In this document: positions 43,780 to 57,104 of the stretch, one piece after another
How the letters are laid out: each line of letters starts with the position of its first letter
Position numbering within the stretch: the stretch's first letter is position 1
DNA from: Odontocerum albicorne
Taxonomy: Eukaryota; Arthropoda; Insecta; Trichoptera; Odontoceridae
Direction: 5' to 3'
Length of the DNA: 64,000 nucleotides
Assembly: GCA_949825065.1 (NCBI GenBank)
Contig: OX463856.1
Coordinates: 13,081,238-13,145,237 of the forward strand
Program-made: the position numbers and the translations under genes
Notes under the pieces: model-generated
Database searches by the model: none
Seen by the model: only the letters and a program-made list of their open reading frames with translations
Told to the model about the DNA's origin: nothing

Positions 43780-44320
43780 AGATTGGGTGAAGATGCCGTA
43801 GTTTTTGTTTATTTTTTTTGAAAAATCGTCTGTTGGTTTTATTTGTTATTCATTATACTCTTGTTAAAATTGATACCTTTGTGTATAAATTAAAAATATA
43901 TTTAACTTTAAAAATATTATGAAACACTTTGAAAAAAACTAATTCGTTAACGCTTGCATTTTGGCATCTTACCCCAATCTTGGGGTAAGATGGTCGTCCA
44001 TTTAATGGTAAGATGTCTTATGAGGTTTCAATGTTAAATACACCTTAGAGTTTTTTCGGGAATATTGAACGTTTGACTTGCTTTATACACAGTCATTCTA
44101 TCTTGTTTGACAGCTTTAAAAGCATTTTGGAGATCATTTTTAGTCCACGAACCCCGATTAGTTTTTCTTTGGTAAGATCCAAACATTTCTGAAAAAATAA
44201 TTCCCAGAAGTGACTTAAAACAACGAAGACAACAACCAGGCATCTTACTTCAAGGGAAAACTACCGGCATCTTTCCCGAAAACAATTTCGTCATCTTACC
44301 CCGAAGTGTTGGACAAGACT
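43780..44320 (-). mobile_element. pogo/Tigger-like element remnant with repeated ggggtaagatg sites
   Basis: Both sides carry inverted motifs: gggtgaagatgccgtag at 43791 and, complemented, gggaaagatgccggtag near 44262-44278, plus ggggtaagatg at 43981 and complemented at about 43968 and 44294. A palindrome, catcttaccccaatcttggg, sits at 43968-43987. Between lies a psq-type DNA-binding domain on the minus strand. The catalytic part is missing, so this is an internally deleted or decayed element. Confidence 0.55.
44034..44243 (-). pseudogene. psq-type helix-turn-helix domain of a pogo/Tigger transposase
   Basis: 69 codons; residues from about 25 on read YQRKTNRGSWTKNDLQNAFK then AVKQDRMTVYKASQTF and NIPEKTLR. 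This fits the HTH_psq family (K-R-x-W-x...L..A..AV......S...A...F.IP..TL), the N-terminal DNA-binding part of pogo/Tigger-like transposases and of some host regulators derived from them. A stop follows immediately, so no DDE domain is encoded here. A host gene is less likely given the inverted motifs around it. Confidence 0.6.
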
Positions 44321-45104
44321 CCAGTCCGCTTACTAACATATTAGAAGGGGGAACTGGCCTCCATTTTACTTACGCGGAAAGGCCAGACATTATACTATCT
44401 AAAACTATCCAAATTACGTATTTCCCGTTTAAACTACGGCTTATATAACTTAGAAAACAAGGCACATGTAAAATTGTTTGACACTTACCAGATAAGTAGG
44501 GACGAAATAACAATAAAAACTACCACTAAAAACTGATAAAAACCAACGAAAATGGAATACACTTGTCACTTTTGAAGCTTCTCTCACACGACTGGCCTGC
44601 ATCTTCCTACCGCACCTGCACATAAGAGAACCACGTGAAACGACATCTTGTCCAACACGGCATCTCACTCCCACTCACCCTAATTCTAGTCGACACAACA
44701 TACTCTGAATATATTACGAGTATTTGGCTAACTAGGTGCATTGCCTGTTCTGAAATATATTAATTTATTTGTGTTATGTATGTGTAGTGTCGATTTCGAA
44801 TATTAAAATAGTTACAGTAATGAATTAAAAATAATAATTCTGAGTGCACCCATACATCTTGAAGTAATTAATGTTCTATGGCCCGCAAATAAATTTAACT
44901 AATAAAAAATTAAAACAAGTTATCCAAACTCTGCAGTCTCAATTGGGCTACTTTATACGAGCATATAATACGCCAGGGTTCATAGCACCCTGAGCAGTAG
45001 CCCAAACGTTGAAATATTCGTAAATACGAGTATATACTAACATACACAAAAAACATAATTCAAATTGGAAAAAAATACATTTGAAATATGCACACATAAT
45101 TACA
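44321..45104. other. unassigned spacer
   Basis: Contains the 74-codon minus frame 44450-44674 with no known domain. Confidence 0.35.
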
Positions 45105-45500
45105 TACTATCACGCAATTTCCCTATCGGGGTAGACAGAAAGGACAAAACGCTATACTTTCCTGTCTTGATACACATTCTTAGCCTCTTCTATATCCATA
45201 CATCTTTTCATACAACTTCCATGATTTTTCTGATTTTCTACGTTTCCTTCTTTCTGAGTATCATTAACTTGATCCAACTATATTTTCCTTGATCTTCCTC
45301 TCCCACGACTTCCACTCAGATTTGCACTTTATATTTGTTTTGTAAGTTTTTCTTCATTCATTCGTTCCACAAACCCTAACCATCTTAACGTACTTTCATC
45401 TTACTCAACACTTCAGCTTTTAGTTCACATTCATCTCTTATCTCTTCATTCTGCATTCTATCACACCCATGTATTCTTCTCAATGCATCCATTTGATACA
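45105..45500 (-). pseudogene. LINE-A 3' end, minus strand
   Basis: Begins catactatcacgcaatttcc then cggggtagacagaaaggac. It continues with catcttttcatacaacttcc, cttgatcttcctctcccacg (GRGRPR) and cattcgttccacaaacc (HVERMN). It is one of the cleaner LINE-A tails but has no intact frame. Confidence 0.65.
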
Positions 45501-45627
45501 GCAATTTTTTCGACTCCTCTCAGTAGCTCGCATAATTAATCCCCTCAAAACACAAATGGAAACTTAGAACATATTGCTGACTTGCACTCGCGAGATTGAC
45601 ATACTCATAAACAATGCAACAAAGCCG

Positions 45628-45790
45628 AAAATTGAGTACCAGCGGTGTTTCGAGGATTGGATCAAGCGCTGGCGTAAGTGCGTTGCAGTCGATGGGGAGT
45701 ACTTTGAAGAGAACCATATCGATTTTGATGAATAAACTTGTATTTTCGATTTTATGAATAAAGTCCTAAAACTTTTTGATCAAGGTAGTA
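45628..45790 (+). pseudogene. mariner-family transposase C-terminus (3' fragment)
   Basis: Reads KIEYQRCFEDWIKRWRKCVA then VDGEYFEENHIDFDE and TAA at 45733. The pattern W..RW.KC....G.YFE is the C-terminus of mariner transposases, of a subfamily different from the two full-length copies. It is followed by a possible inverted-repeat end (ctaaaactttttgatcaagg). The rest of the element is gone. Confidence 0.7.
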
Positions 45791-46158
45791 TTTACAAATT
45801 TCACAGTTATATTTATAAACTTAAAGGTCTCAATAGATTTAAGTGTCTTTTTCTTCAAAATATTGTTTTTTTTTTTCAAAAAAATTAGCATTTTCAAGTG
45901 TTTACGTTAATGCAAGAGACAGAAGCTTGTGTATTAAAAATACTGTAGGAATTCGTTCTTTGCTAATAATATCTGGTAATATAATATAGGGTAGAGTAAG
46001 CAATGACTGGAATTGAAATGACTTTATTCGAGGCGGTTGTTAGCAAATTAAATAAAAAAATCGAATCTTGAGATGATTTTGACATATCGAGAGAACGAGT
46101 TTGGAAAAATTTACAAAACAATTCAATTTTGTGTTTATCACCAAATATTTTTTTTAAT

Positions 46159-46502
46159 AGGCAATCCATCCAAACTAGGATAATTCGTTTGCTACCAAAA
46201 TAGGCAATCCATCCGAACTAGGATGATTCGTTTGCTATCAAAATAGGCAATCCATCCGAACTAGGATGATTCGTTTGCTACCAAAATAGGCAATCCATCC
46301 AAACTAGGATGATTCGTTTGCTACCAAAATAGGCAATCCATTCAAACTAGGATGATTCGTTTGCTACCAAAATAGGCAATCCATCCAAACTAGGATGATT
46401 CGTTTGCTACCAAAATAGGCAATCCATCCAAACTAGGATGATTCGTTTGCAACCAAAATAGGCAATCCATCCAAACTAGGAAGATTCGTTTGCTACCAAA
46501 AA
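46159..46502. repeat. 43-bp tandem repeat, 8 copies
   Basis: The unit aggcaatccatccaaactag then gatgattcgtttgctacc and aaaat repeats eight times in 344 bases. Changes are single-base (for example taattcg in unit 1, aagattcg in the last). Adjacent sequence at 45990 (tagggtagagtaagcaatg) recalls the pogo-like termini, but no link is proven. Confidence 0.95.
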
Positions 46503-46859
46503 TGCAACCAAATTAAAGTCACTGTGCAATTAAATGAGCTAAAATAATAAAACCAATTTTAAAATATATTATTGATGGTGCATCTAGATTGGAAGGATGT
46601 TACAAGCTGAGCCCAGATCATTTGGTACCTTCTGTCTCCAATTTATTTTATTTTCCATTGCCTTAACATATATGCGTAATTTCAGGTTACAAATGTAAAT
46701 ATTTTATAAAATGTATTATTAACAATAAAAATAAACCAGTACTTTTTTTTTATTTCAACCAAGATTGTAGAAAGAAATAAAATTATACAATTTAAACTTT
46801 TCAGTATCACAGATTATGTGACGTACAAACGAACCTCTAACGGATCATCCCGTTCTTCA
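46503..46859. other. unassigned spacer
   Basis: AT-rich, nothing recognised. Confidence 0.4.
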
Positions 46860-47345
46860 GTCACACGAACCGAAATAATCCACAACAGTTTTTTTAGTTT
46901 CAACTTTGACTTATGTAAGTGAAACGTGGACGTATAATAAGACTTAAAATAGGTAAATAAATGCTGTAGAAAAACGTTTACCGAGTTGTACATGGGGTGG
47001 TAATATATGAAAAAATACGTAATGAAGTGATAATGGAAGAGTCTGAACTTAATGCCCATGTGTTGAGCAAGATAACGAACAACATTTTGAGATGATTTGA
47101 GCACGTGGAACGAATGAATGAAGAATTACTAACAAAACAAATACACAGCGTATATACGAGTATGAGTGGTAGGCATGCTAGAGAAAGACCAAGAGTAGAT
47201 TAAGTGCATGTTATTTTGAGAGAGAAATGTGAAAAATGTATGTACGTAGAAGAGGCGAAAGATGTGTGATGGGATTGAAAAGTCTGGCACTCTCCTTTCT
47301 GCCAACCCTGATAGGGATACGCTGGGATATGATGTATGTATGATA
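46860..47345 (+). pseudogene. LINE-A ORF2 C-terminal remnant, plus strand
   Basis: Reads FEHVERMNEELLTKQIHSVY then GRHARERPRVD, with TGA replacing the Trp of LRWF. Upstream phrases (cttatgtaagtgaaacgtgg, aacgtttaccgagttgtaca) are the Y.SETW...TL..I.G block. The tail ends ccctgatagggatacgctgg. Confidence 0.65.
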
Positions 47346-47844
47346 TCATATATATTAAATATCCCTTTCATTCTCACACAGATGTCACAAAACTCCTCTA
47401 TGTAGCTTTATTCCCTGCCCAACACTCGATGACTTCCCAAGTAAAGACAAATCTATGCATCTTCTCATCACAACACCTGTGAACTGGCGTAATGTTACTA
47501 TGAAAAACCTTTATCACAAGTGTGTGTAGTCTGTTGACAGAAATATTTCTATATCAATAAATTAATTATAACAATAAACATAAATATTTCTCGCGAATTC
47601 GACACTATTAACCCAAAGAAAAACTGTTTTACAGCTGTGAAACCATTCAGGATCTTCAGGCTGTTCTCACATAGTTTCTAAATGAAAAAAATCAATGTAT
47701 GAATATAACACGTATATCACTTTACTGGAGAAATTTCAAATGCGTTTCAGTAATATATCGGGGAATCTATAAACATTTAAAATGAAATTTATGATTAATT
47801 AAGAATAAATGTTGTAGAAAGTTTTATTACAGCATGGTTTTAAA
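47346..47844. other. unassigned spacer
   Basis: AT-rich, with no recognised feature. Confidence 0.4.
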
Positions 47845-48095
47845 CAATACAACCTAGAGGGTTTATAACCATGTGACAATCAAACTGAAATATGTCCAAG
47901 AGAGCTGAATTGAAACTCATACTATAAACCTTTTTTTTTAAATCTGTATTCCAATGGGAATCAAATTTGTATCTAAGGCATCTTTCTAACTAGGATACCA
48001 CACGAGTAGAATGTTGCTGGAAAATAAGTACCAGTATATCGAACCAAGGACCTTCGAATTGGAAGTCAGGTATCTTATAAGGTCGCAGAAGTCGT
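47845..48095 (-). mobile_element. two SINE-1 fragments, minus strand
   Basis: 47845-47999 has, on the minus strand, the A-box region (gtatcctagttagaaagatg), a weak B box (caaatttgattccc) and the tail ending ccctctaggttgtattg. 48025-48095 repeats a head (gacttctgcgacct...cttccaattcgaagg). They lie directly left of the (AT)n tract. Confidence 0.55.
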
Positions 48096-48168
48096 ATACT
48101 CATCGCGATAACAAATAGTAGTAATAAAATTATAACAATGGAAAATTCTTTTCCTTGAATCCTCACAA

Positions 48169-50279
<2,111 letters not shown>

Positions 50280-51085
50280 AGTATTTTAGTTACAGCTTTG
50301 ATACATGAAAGTGAAGCGTGGACGCGGTAAAAGATTGAAAGAAACCGAATAAATTCTGTAAAAATACGTACACTGACAAAAATACATGGTGAGACAATGT
50401 ATGACAGAATACGGAATGAGGTGACTGGGAATGAATATGAGTTTTATTTATGATGCATTAAAAATAGGTGAAAAGGAGTACTCTGAGATGGGTTGGGCAT
50501 ATAGAACGAACGAATAAAGAAAGACTAACAAAACTTAACTAACAAAACACTATCATAAACTAAAAATATTTAGTGCAAATATGTGTATGGCGTGGGAGAG
50601 GAAGGCCAAGGAAAGAATGGTTAGATCAAGTGAATTATGTTTTGAAAGAAGAAAACGTAAAAGTCAAAGAATTCGTAGGAATTGTTTAAAGCTGTGTATG
50701 AATAAGGAAAAGATGAAAAAGGTTTTGTAATTTGTTTTTTTTTCCAAATACTGTTTATTCCGCTTTTTGTAATGGTTTCCCTACCGGTTTTAAGGCTATC
50801 ACCTCATTATCAGGGAATCACAAACAAGACTTCTTGACTGTTTTGTTTGAGCTTTCCTGATGATGAGGTTAAATCCTTGAAATCGGTAGGGTTATGCCGT
50901 AACAAAAAGTGGAATAAATAGTGTTTGAAAAAACAAATTATAATGCCTTTACCCCTCCACAATTTAATGCTTTAACTATAAATAATATCATATAAAAAAG
51001 GGTTTGTTGTGATAGGAAAATCTGACACTCTCTGTTTTCGGCCTACCCCGACGGGAAAACTGTATGTTGGTATGTATGCATATAA
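50280..51085 (+). pseudogene. LINE-A copy interrupted by a foldback element
   Basis: Left part 50280-50720: ..ALIHESEAWTR.., MYDRIRNEVTGNE, LRWVGHIERTNKERLTK, GRGRPRKEWLDQV-like text. Right part 50996-51085 continues with tgataggaaaatctgacact and cccgacgggaaaactgtatg, the family's 3' end. The FB-1 element at 50724-50990 separates them, so LINE-A is the older insertion. Confidence 0.7.
50724..50990. mobile_element. FB-1 foldback element, copy B
   Basis: Arms mirror each other: ctgtttattccgctttttgt / acaaaaagtggaataaatag, ctaccggttttaag / ttgaaatcggtagg, cctcattatcaggg / cctgatgatgagg. A central segment holds caaacaagac...gttttgtttg. The right end is aactataaataatat. Inserted in LINE-A. Confidence 0.85.
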
Positions 51086-52059
51086 TTTTCATTTCGAAAG
51101 TCAGTAGTTAGGAAATATCCCTGAAAAGTGGATTTTCCTGGCAATTTAAGAGTCTTGTTTATTTATAAACAATTAATGTTGTAGAATTTCTAATCTTAAA
51201 TTGGTAAGCCCTTCATGTTTTCAATTTAGGTTTAATATTATAGTGTACATGGTTATATTTATCTTGGATCTACAGTTGCTAAGAACGGTGGGCGTGAAAT
51301 TGAAATGAACAGAATATATTAGGCGAAGAGTAGTATTTCGAGGCTAAACTACGAGTTCTCTGAAGAAACAGACACATCTCCCGAAGAATAAACCTATAAT
51401 ACTCGTACGTCTTGTCAAAATCCTCATTTTTTTCAACACTCCTTCGTGCTTCAGAAACGTAAATAATAAAAAAAATTAATGATAAACTCTTCCGAGATGT
51501 GATATTAAAAATGATTTTTGGGTGTATGATGGACTAAATTATCTTTCTTTGGAAGGACTTAATATCTCAGAGAGACTTCTATAATTGTGCGTTCGTCACA
51601 ATGTTCAGTTGTTCGGTTATATTTTGTGCAACAAAGGCAGTTGAACTAAATATACTATAAATTAACCAAATTTATTTTTACCTGTTCCCCATAGTGAGCA
51701 TTTATGTAGTCAAGTGCATGTCGAATATAAAATTTCAGAAAATTAAACTGACAATGATTAATAATAATACACACCTCAGAATAACACCATTCTCATACAA
51801 AATATATTCATCCCAAACTATTCAGCAAGAATTACTTAATGATTTACTCCGTGATTTACGATTATCAAAATAACAAGCAGAACTCTTGGGTTCCTGGAAA
51901 GTGAACATTTCTGTTACATTAAGTTCGTAAAATGATAAGTGTGTGTTATTCTACGTATCGATCTTCCTGATTCAATCCGGTGTTACATCCTTATCGAAAT
52001 TTAAGAATGAACTAAATTCATAGAAATCATAGAAGTTCTATGACAAGGTTTATTTATTT
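51086..52059. other. unassigned region
   Basis: About 1 kb, AT-rich. A phrase near 51240-51310 (catggttatatttatcttgg, aatgaacagaatata) resembles a LINE 'YLG...EI..RI' block at the DNA level, but not enough to call. Confidence 0.35.
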
Positions 52060-52290
52060 AAAACTTTTATTGCAAATACAATCTGGCGTGCTTATTGCTA
52101 GGCGGCAATCTCTTCTAACTAACCAGACAAAAGTAAATGAAGCAAGTTACATGGTCGCATAAATCATTCAAATGACTATCCATCCCCACGAAATCCATAA
52201 ACACATACGTCAGCATATGCCCACCAACCCCACAAAGACGGACAATCACCCGAACATTCATTTTCATATAAAGTGAGATATCATCAATGA
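52060..52290 (-). repeat. Rep-Z LINE-like 3' end, minus strand
   Basis: Reverse complement runs gatgatatctcactttatat, gggtgattgtccgtctttg, ggatttcgtggggatggata, gtcatttgaatgattta, ttacttttgtctggttag, gagattgccgcctagcaata, ending in aataaataaa. It is the fullest copy. The ttgccgcctagcaa piece forms a small stem-loop. No reading frame was found, so it is probably a LINE 3' UTR. Confidence 0.65.
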
Positions 52291-52389
52291 AAGGAAAAGG
52301 AAGCGACGGTGGAGAGGAACGGAAGAGAAAAAAAATAGGAATGAAACATGTTATTTTACTGATAAGAAATTAAGAGTTTTTTTTGTCGC

Positions 52390-52505
52390 TTCTTAAAGCA
52401 TGCCAAGGTTGTATGGATATGGAAGAGGCAAAACATATTTGTTGCCATTGAAACGTCTGATACTCTCTTCTCGCTGCCTTCCCGACAGGGAGAGAGAGAG
52501 AAACT
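52390..52505 (+). pseudogene. LINE-A 3' tail fragment
   Basis: Reads tgtatggatatggaagaggc, gaaacgtctgatactctctt and cccgacagggagagagagag, the last LINE-A segment. It ends in a short (ga)n run. Confidence 0.5.
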
Positions 52506-52669
52506 AGTTCTAAAGCTTATATTTAATTTTTAAAACGTGCGCATTTTACTGCACCGTCGATCTTTTGTCAGTGATTTGAGGGAATACCTTTTCCACTGTT
52601 GTATCATATGTGTAATTGTGTTATTTATCTATGTATACTTATATTAAGTATTTTATGTGCAAATTTATC

Positions 52670-53130
52670 CATAATTTTTGCGCGCTCCATATCTCTGTTC
52701 TTCATTTGTATCAACCATAGTTGGGCATAGTGACTCCATGGACCATGGGTGTTCGAACGCTCATGTCGGCGGCCCTGGTGGCGCAGTTCAGGTTAGGCGT
52801 CCTCTTTCCCATCCCGGGGGTTTCAGTGAAGCGACGATGGTAAAGACGGTGGAGTTGAGGTGACGATGCTGGAGAAGACGGCGAAGAAGGCGCAGAGACG
52901 TAGCGTGCGGCGAGGCTTCATGAGCTTTCTTTGCTCTTTATCTCGTACTTCACTACCGTCTGAGGGACTGTAGGCTGATGACCGAAGAGCGTAGACACAA
53001 TTGCACAGACCTTCAACAATCAACAGGGAAATATGTACATAAATTTATATCAGGTGTAGGTGTAGAGTGTGGGGATGGGAAGGTGTCGGCTGTAAGGTGT
53101 TCCGACAGGGAAACGGCGTGATAGTATACC
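52670..53130 (+). other. GC-rich island with tRNA-like phrase
   Basis: This stretch is clearly richer in G+C than its surroundings. At 52771-52830 it reads ggccctggtggcgcagttc then aggttaggcgtcctctttcc and catcccgggggtttc, reminiscent of a tRNA-derived SINE head. A clean B box is lacking. A short duplication (acggcgtgatagtata) occurs at 53113 and 53141. It may be a remnant of a different SINE or a host segment; I cannot decide. Confidence 0.3.
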
Positions 53131-53375
53131 ATATATGTTACGGCGTGATAGTATATAATAAAAAAACATTATTTATCTCAAAATCTTCCTTAATTGCCCA
53201 TACGATCCCCCCCGAAATAAAATTTTCCTTAACATTAATGTTTTCTTTCAGTTTTTGTCAGTTTTTCTCAAATATTGTTTTCATATACAATGTTAAATAC
53301 ACGATCATAAAAAAATATGAAACTGATTAATGGAAAGAAATTGCTTTTATAACAATAAATTTTCCAGTTGTAATA

Positions 53376-54662
53376 GGTTAGTCAAAAAGTTTTGAAAGCG
53401 ACATCTATGGAGCAGTAGAAAACCAAAATTTCTACGCCATTTTAATATTTCATCTTTCATAAGAACGTACTCAAAATTTCATTTCGATCTGTCAATTCAT
53501 TCTTTGTTTGCAAGCCATTTGAAGTTGACGTGTCAGTGTATTTTTTAACAATGGAAAAATCCGAATATCGTGCAGTGATTAAATTCTTTGTTTTGGAAGG
53601 TTTATCGGCTACTGAGATCCATGCAAAGATAGTGAAAGTATTAAAAGAGTCTTCTCTTTCATTTCCAACCGTTCACCGATGGGTTTTGGAGTTTAAGCGT
53701 GGCCGTACAAGCGTTGAAGACGATCCACGCTCAGGACGTCCAAAAAGTGCATCAACACCAGAAATCATAGCGAAAATACAGGATATGGTTTTGGAAGATC
53801 ATCGATCGACTGTGGATGTGATAGCTGACACCATAGGCATCTCACATGGAACAACATGGCATATTTTTGCTGAAGTTTTGGGTTTCAAAAAACTGTGTGC
53901 ACAATGGGTGCCGCATTTGCTAACAATGCAACAAAAACACGTTCGAATGCGACTTTCTGAGCAACATTTGGAGCAATTTCGAAAGGATAAAAAGGATTTT
54001 CTGCGTCGATTCATCACTATGGATGAGACTTGGGTCTACCACCATGATCCTGAATCAAAACAAGAGGCTAAGGAGTGGTGTGAACCAGGCACTTTGGCTC
54101 CGAAGCGAGTTCGTGTCCAGAAATCGGCCAAGAAGGTGTTAGCGTCAGTTTTTTGGGATGCAAAATGAATTTTATTGATAGATTATCTCCAAACTGGTAA
54201 GACAATCAATTATGATTATTATTGTGACCTTTTGGACCAGTTGGATGAAAAAATTTGTGAAAAATGACCCGGTTTGCAGAAGAAAAAAATCATTTTTCAT
54301 CAAGACAATGCACTTGCTCACACAGCTCAAAAAACCATCGTGAAAATCAGTGAATTGGGGTACGAATTGTTGCAGCATCCACCCTATTCGCCAGATTTAG
54401 CTCCCTCTGACTTTTGGCTGTTCTCACACCTCAAAAAATTCCTTCGTGGAAAGCATTTTTCATCAAACGAAGAGGTTATAGCCGTCTTAGAGGAGTATTT
54501 TGCAGGCCTTCCACAAAGTCACTTCCGTGATGGGACAACAAAATTGGAAGATCGTTGGACCAAGTGTATTGATCTTATGGGAGACTATACTGAGCAATAA
54601 AAGTGATTTCCCCCCAAAACAAATGTATTTTCATTTCCGCTTTCAAAACTTTTTGTCTAACC
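53376..54662 (+). mobile_element. full-length mariner element, copy 2 (1287 bp)
   Basis: TA at 53374-53375 and 54663-54664. The left end ggttagtcaaaaagttttg and the complement of the right end differ at one position over about 25 bases. It matches copy 1 (9278-10564) over its whole length with few substitutions and no indel. Confidence 0.95.
53551..54600 (+). pseudogene. mariner transposase, two premature stops
   Basis: Starts MEKSEYRAVIKFFVLEGLSA, the usual mariner N-terminus; the preceding GTG at 53530 is not needed. It keeps the WVPHLL linker motif and all three catalytic Asp regions (TMDETWVY, FHQDNALAHT, YSPDLAPSDFWLF). Breaks are TGA at 54166-54168 (GGA in copy 1) and TGA at 54265-54267 (AGA in copy 1). 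NALAHT replaces the usual NAPAHT. The defects differ from copy 1's, so each died independently or came from different parents. Confidence 0.9.
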
Positions 54663-54664
54663 TA

Positions 54665-55079
54665 TATTTAGATGCAAGTGTTATTTATATGCAGAGTATG
54701 TATCTAAAGTCGTGAAAATAAGTACTTCTCTATTAGATTTACCACCCTAAAATAAGATTGAGTCACCCATTGTCATGCCAGATACTGAAATATTTTTTAT
54801 TATTTTTCGTGTTGTAAATCTGGAAGAAAACAGGATGCAATAATTATCAGATTATATTTTCTCAAACTCCAGGTACTAATTTAAAGCGTTTGAAATACGA
54901 TACTACAGTGAGACTCGAAGCACTCTCCGATGAAAGTTTCAAGATTATTTTTAATTAGAATTAAGCTCTCTCTAGAGCTTTAATTATAAAAAAAAATAAG
55001 GTTTCATGGCATTTATTTATATGTCACAGAGTTATATTTACTTACTGTCATAGTTTAATTAAAGTAAATTAAGATTTTT
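54665..55079. other. unassigned spacer
   Basis: AT-rich with no recognised feature. Confidence 0.4.
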
Positions 55080-55285
55080 TTTAAATCTTAGGGGAGAACG
55101 GGTTTGTGGTGACAATAACGACATGTAACACTGGACTTCCGTGTTAAATGTCGTCGGTTTGAACCCCGCGCTGTCCTATTCCCGTCGAATGAAATATGCA
55201 TTTTTTCCGCCTTTTATACGGAGGTGAAAGACTATACTTGAGAAAATGTAGTATGGTTCCTGTGACAACTCACAGATTTGCCCCA
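55080..55285 (+). repeat. tRNA-like SINE fragment / Rep-Y tail
   Basis: A B-box-like string (gtcggtttgaaccccgc) at 55157 is followed by a T-rich segment and gactatacttgagaaaatg then tagtatggttcctgtgacaa. The last piece recurs, complemented, at 55780-55815 within Rep-Y. The class is uncertain. Confidence 0.4.
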
Positions 55286-55739
55286 ATACAACCTTGTAAC
55301 AACGTTCAGTAATTTTAATTATTTTATCAACTTTAGTATAAGCCTCGATTCTAATAAATAGGAAGGTATTTAGGTAAATATGAGTACATTACATAAAACA
55401 AACACTAATGACAAATTAATTCATCTTGTTACAAATTAGCAAAAATGTGGCAGTTTGTTACAATCAAATAATATTTGGTGACGTTTGTCAAAAGTCACTA
55501 CGTTAGTCTGCATTGGCTAGGGATGAGGTATACGATAGTTGGATTTTCGATTTTTTTATACCTAAAATTAAATATTCGTAATTAGTATTAATTCATAGTT
55601 GATCTTAGCCTATTTAAAGATAGATACAAATCATACAATACATTAGAAAGTCAGTACAATGAAAATTAGGAATTAAAACGTCAGTTTAGTGAAAAACTAT
55701 TTTTCGATTTATAAAAAAACGATTCGATTTGTAAAAAAA
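55286..55739. other. unassigned AT-rich spacer
   Basis: Only stop-rich AT sequence, with small local duplications such as tttttcgatttataaaaaaa (55700-55745). Confidence 0.4.
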
Positions 55740-56030
55740 CTATTTTTCCCCATCCCTTTGAGATATGACATTTAAAGTGTCACAGGAACCATCCTACATT
55801 TTTTCAAGTATTACTATGACTTCAGTCATATATATTCTTTCAAAAAGAGAAATCGTCTCACTTCTTTGTGCCATCGAATCCAATACAGCAGTGTGGCCGG
55901 TTAGTTTGCTGGTGTGCAACAGTTCACTCACTTAAAAAAACAAATCCATGTCACAGCTTCACTTTTAACTGAATCGAATATAGAATGGCGAGGGAATTCT
56001 CAACTACGAGACTCAGCAACGACTGAACGA
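55740..56030 (-). repeat. Rep-Y copy 2, minus strand
   Basis: Complement of the Rep-Y blocks: tgtggccggttagtttgctg, gtgtgcaacagttcactcac, and the tail tgtcacaggaaccatcctac. The order is the reverse of 57105-57310. Confidence 0.6.
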
Positions 56031-56251
56031 GCATGCAGCATCACTGGTGATACATATTGAAATAACATTTAATGGATATCATAGCGACGCCTTTCTTCTT
56101 AATAGTTTGTGCTTGTCTACTATGGATAGTTTCTGATCTCTCTCTTCAATATTGTCCCAGTTCAATCTCTTGTATCCTCCATGTTTTAGAGATCTTTATT
56201 CAGGACCCTTCATATTACAACGGTTTTTAACATATAAGACTTTTTTTATAT

Positions 56252-56668
56252 ATTGTTTATAGTTAAGGCATTAACGTTCTGAAGGTTTAAAGACATTGTA
56301 ATTTATTTTATCACCATATTTTTTCTATTGATGATGTCAAATTCTTACATATCAGTAGTAACGGAAATAAATTGGACCGATTGGAGGTCCTAGAAATTTC
56401 TAAGTCAGCACATAGAGGCGAACATCCGGTTAACACATATACCCCAAAAACCTCTCCGCTGCTGGCCGAGATCGTCCCATGCTTCCCTCAGCCCTCAGTC
56501 CCCAGCCCGAATGTCCGAAACCGTTGAAGCGTGTATATCGGTACCAGTTCGGACAGAATTTAGTCTTGTTGATGCTCCCCTGAAGATAGGGTGAACGCCT
56601 TGAAAACCGTAGGGTTATACCGTTACAAAAAGTGGAATAAACAGTGTTTGATAAAATAGATTACAAAA
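56252..56668. mobile_element. FB-1 foldback element, copy C, with a GC-rich insert
   Basis: Left arm tattgtttatagttaaggca then aaagacattgtaattta; right arm ccttgaaaaccgtagggtta then agtggaataaacagtgtttg. Instead of a matching left inner arm, the centre (about 56380-56575) is unrelated GC-richer sequence (cctctccgctgctggccgag). Either an insertion or a captured fragment replaced that arm. Confidence 0.65.
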
Positions 56669-56719
56669 TATAAGACTTTTAATGCAATGTTCTCTAGCTT
56701 AACTTGCAATATAATTATG

Positions 56720-56950
56720 TAGTAACAAAGTTTTCCTTTGATGATATCTCACTTTATATGAAAAGGAAAGTTCAGGGCTTGTGAGCGTATGTTCACGTAC
56801 ATGTTCAACAAATTCGTGGCGTTGGATAATCATTTGAATGTTTTTACAACCATGTAACTTGCTTGATTTACTTTTGTATGGTTGATTGGAAGATACTGTT
56901 GCCTGGCAATAAACCCGTAATATCGTTTTTACAATGAAGAGTTAATAAAG
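56720..56950 (+). repeat. Rep-Z 3' end, degraded copy
   Basis: Runs gatgatatctcactttatat, gtgagcgtatgttcacgtac, ggataatcatttgaatg, tttacttttgtatggttg and ctgttgcctggcaataaacc. It lies just right of FB-1 copy C, the same order as copy D plus 58714-58908. Confidence 0.6.
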
Positions 56951-57104
56951 AAATAAATTAATAAAGTTTTATTTATTAAAAATATATATTGTATAACATT
57001 TAAGGGCTCTTCAAAAATCATAACATAATTTACTAAACAAAAAATAAAATCTCAATATCTTCAAAAAACCAGCTTAATCCAAAACACATCCTCGTCGTTG
57101 CTGG

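Noticed and set aside
45963..46169. 68-codon minus frame as a transposase part
   Set aside because: A phrase near it recalls the pogo-like ends, but the peptide shows no HTH or DDE motif.
46159..46502. CRISPR-like direct repeats
   Set aside because: The entire 43-bp unit repeats, with no spacers.
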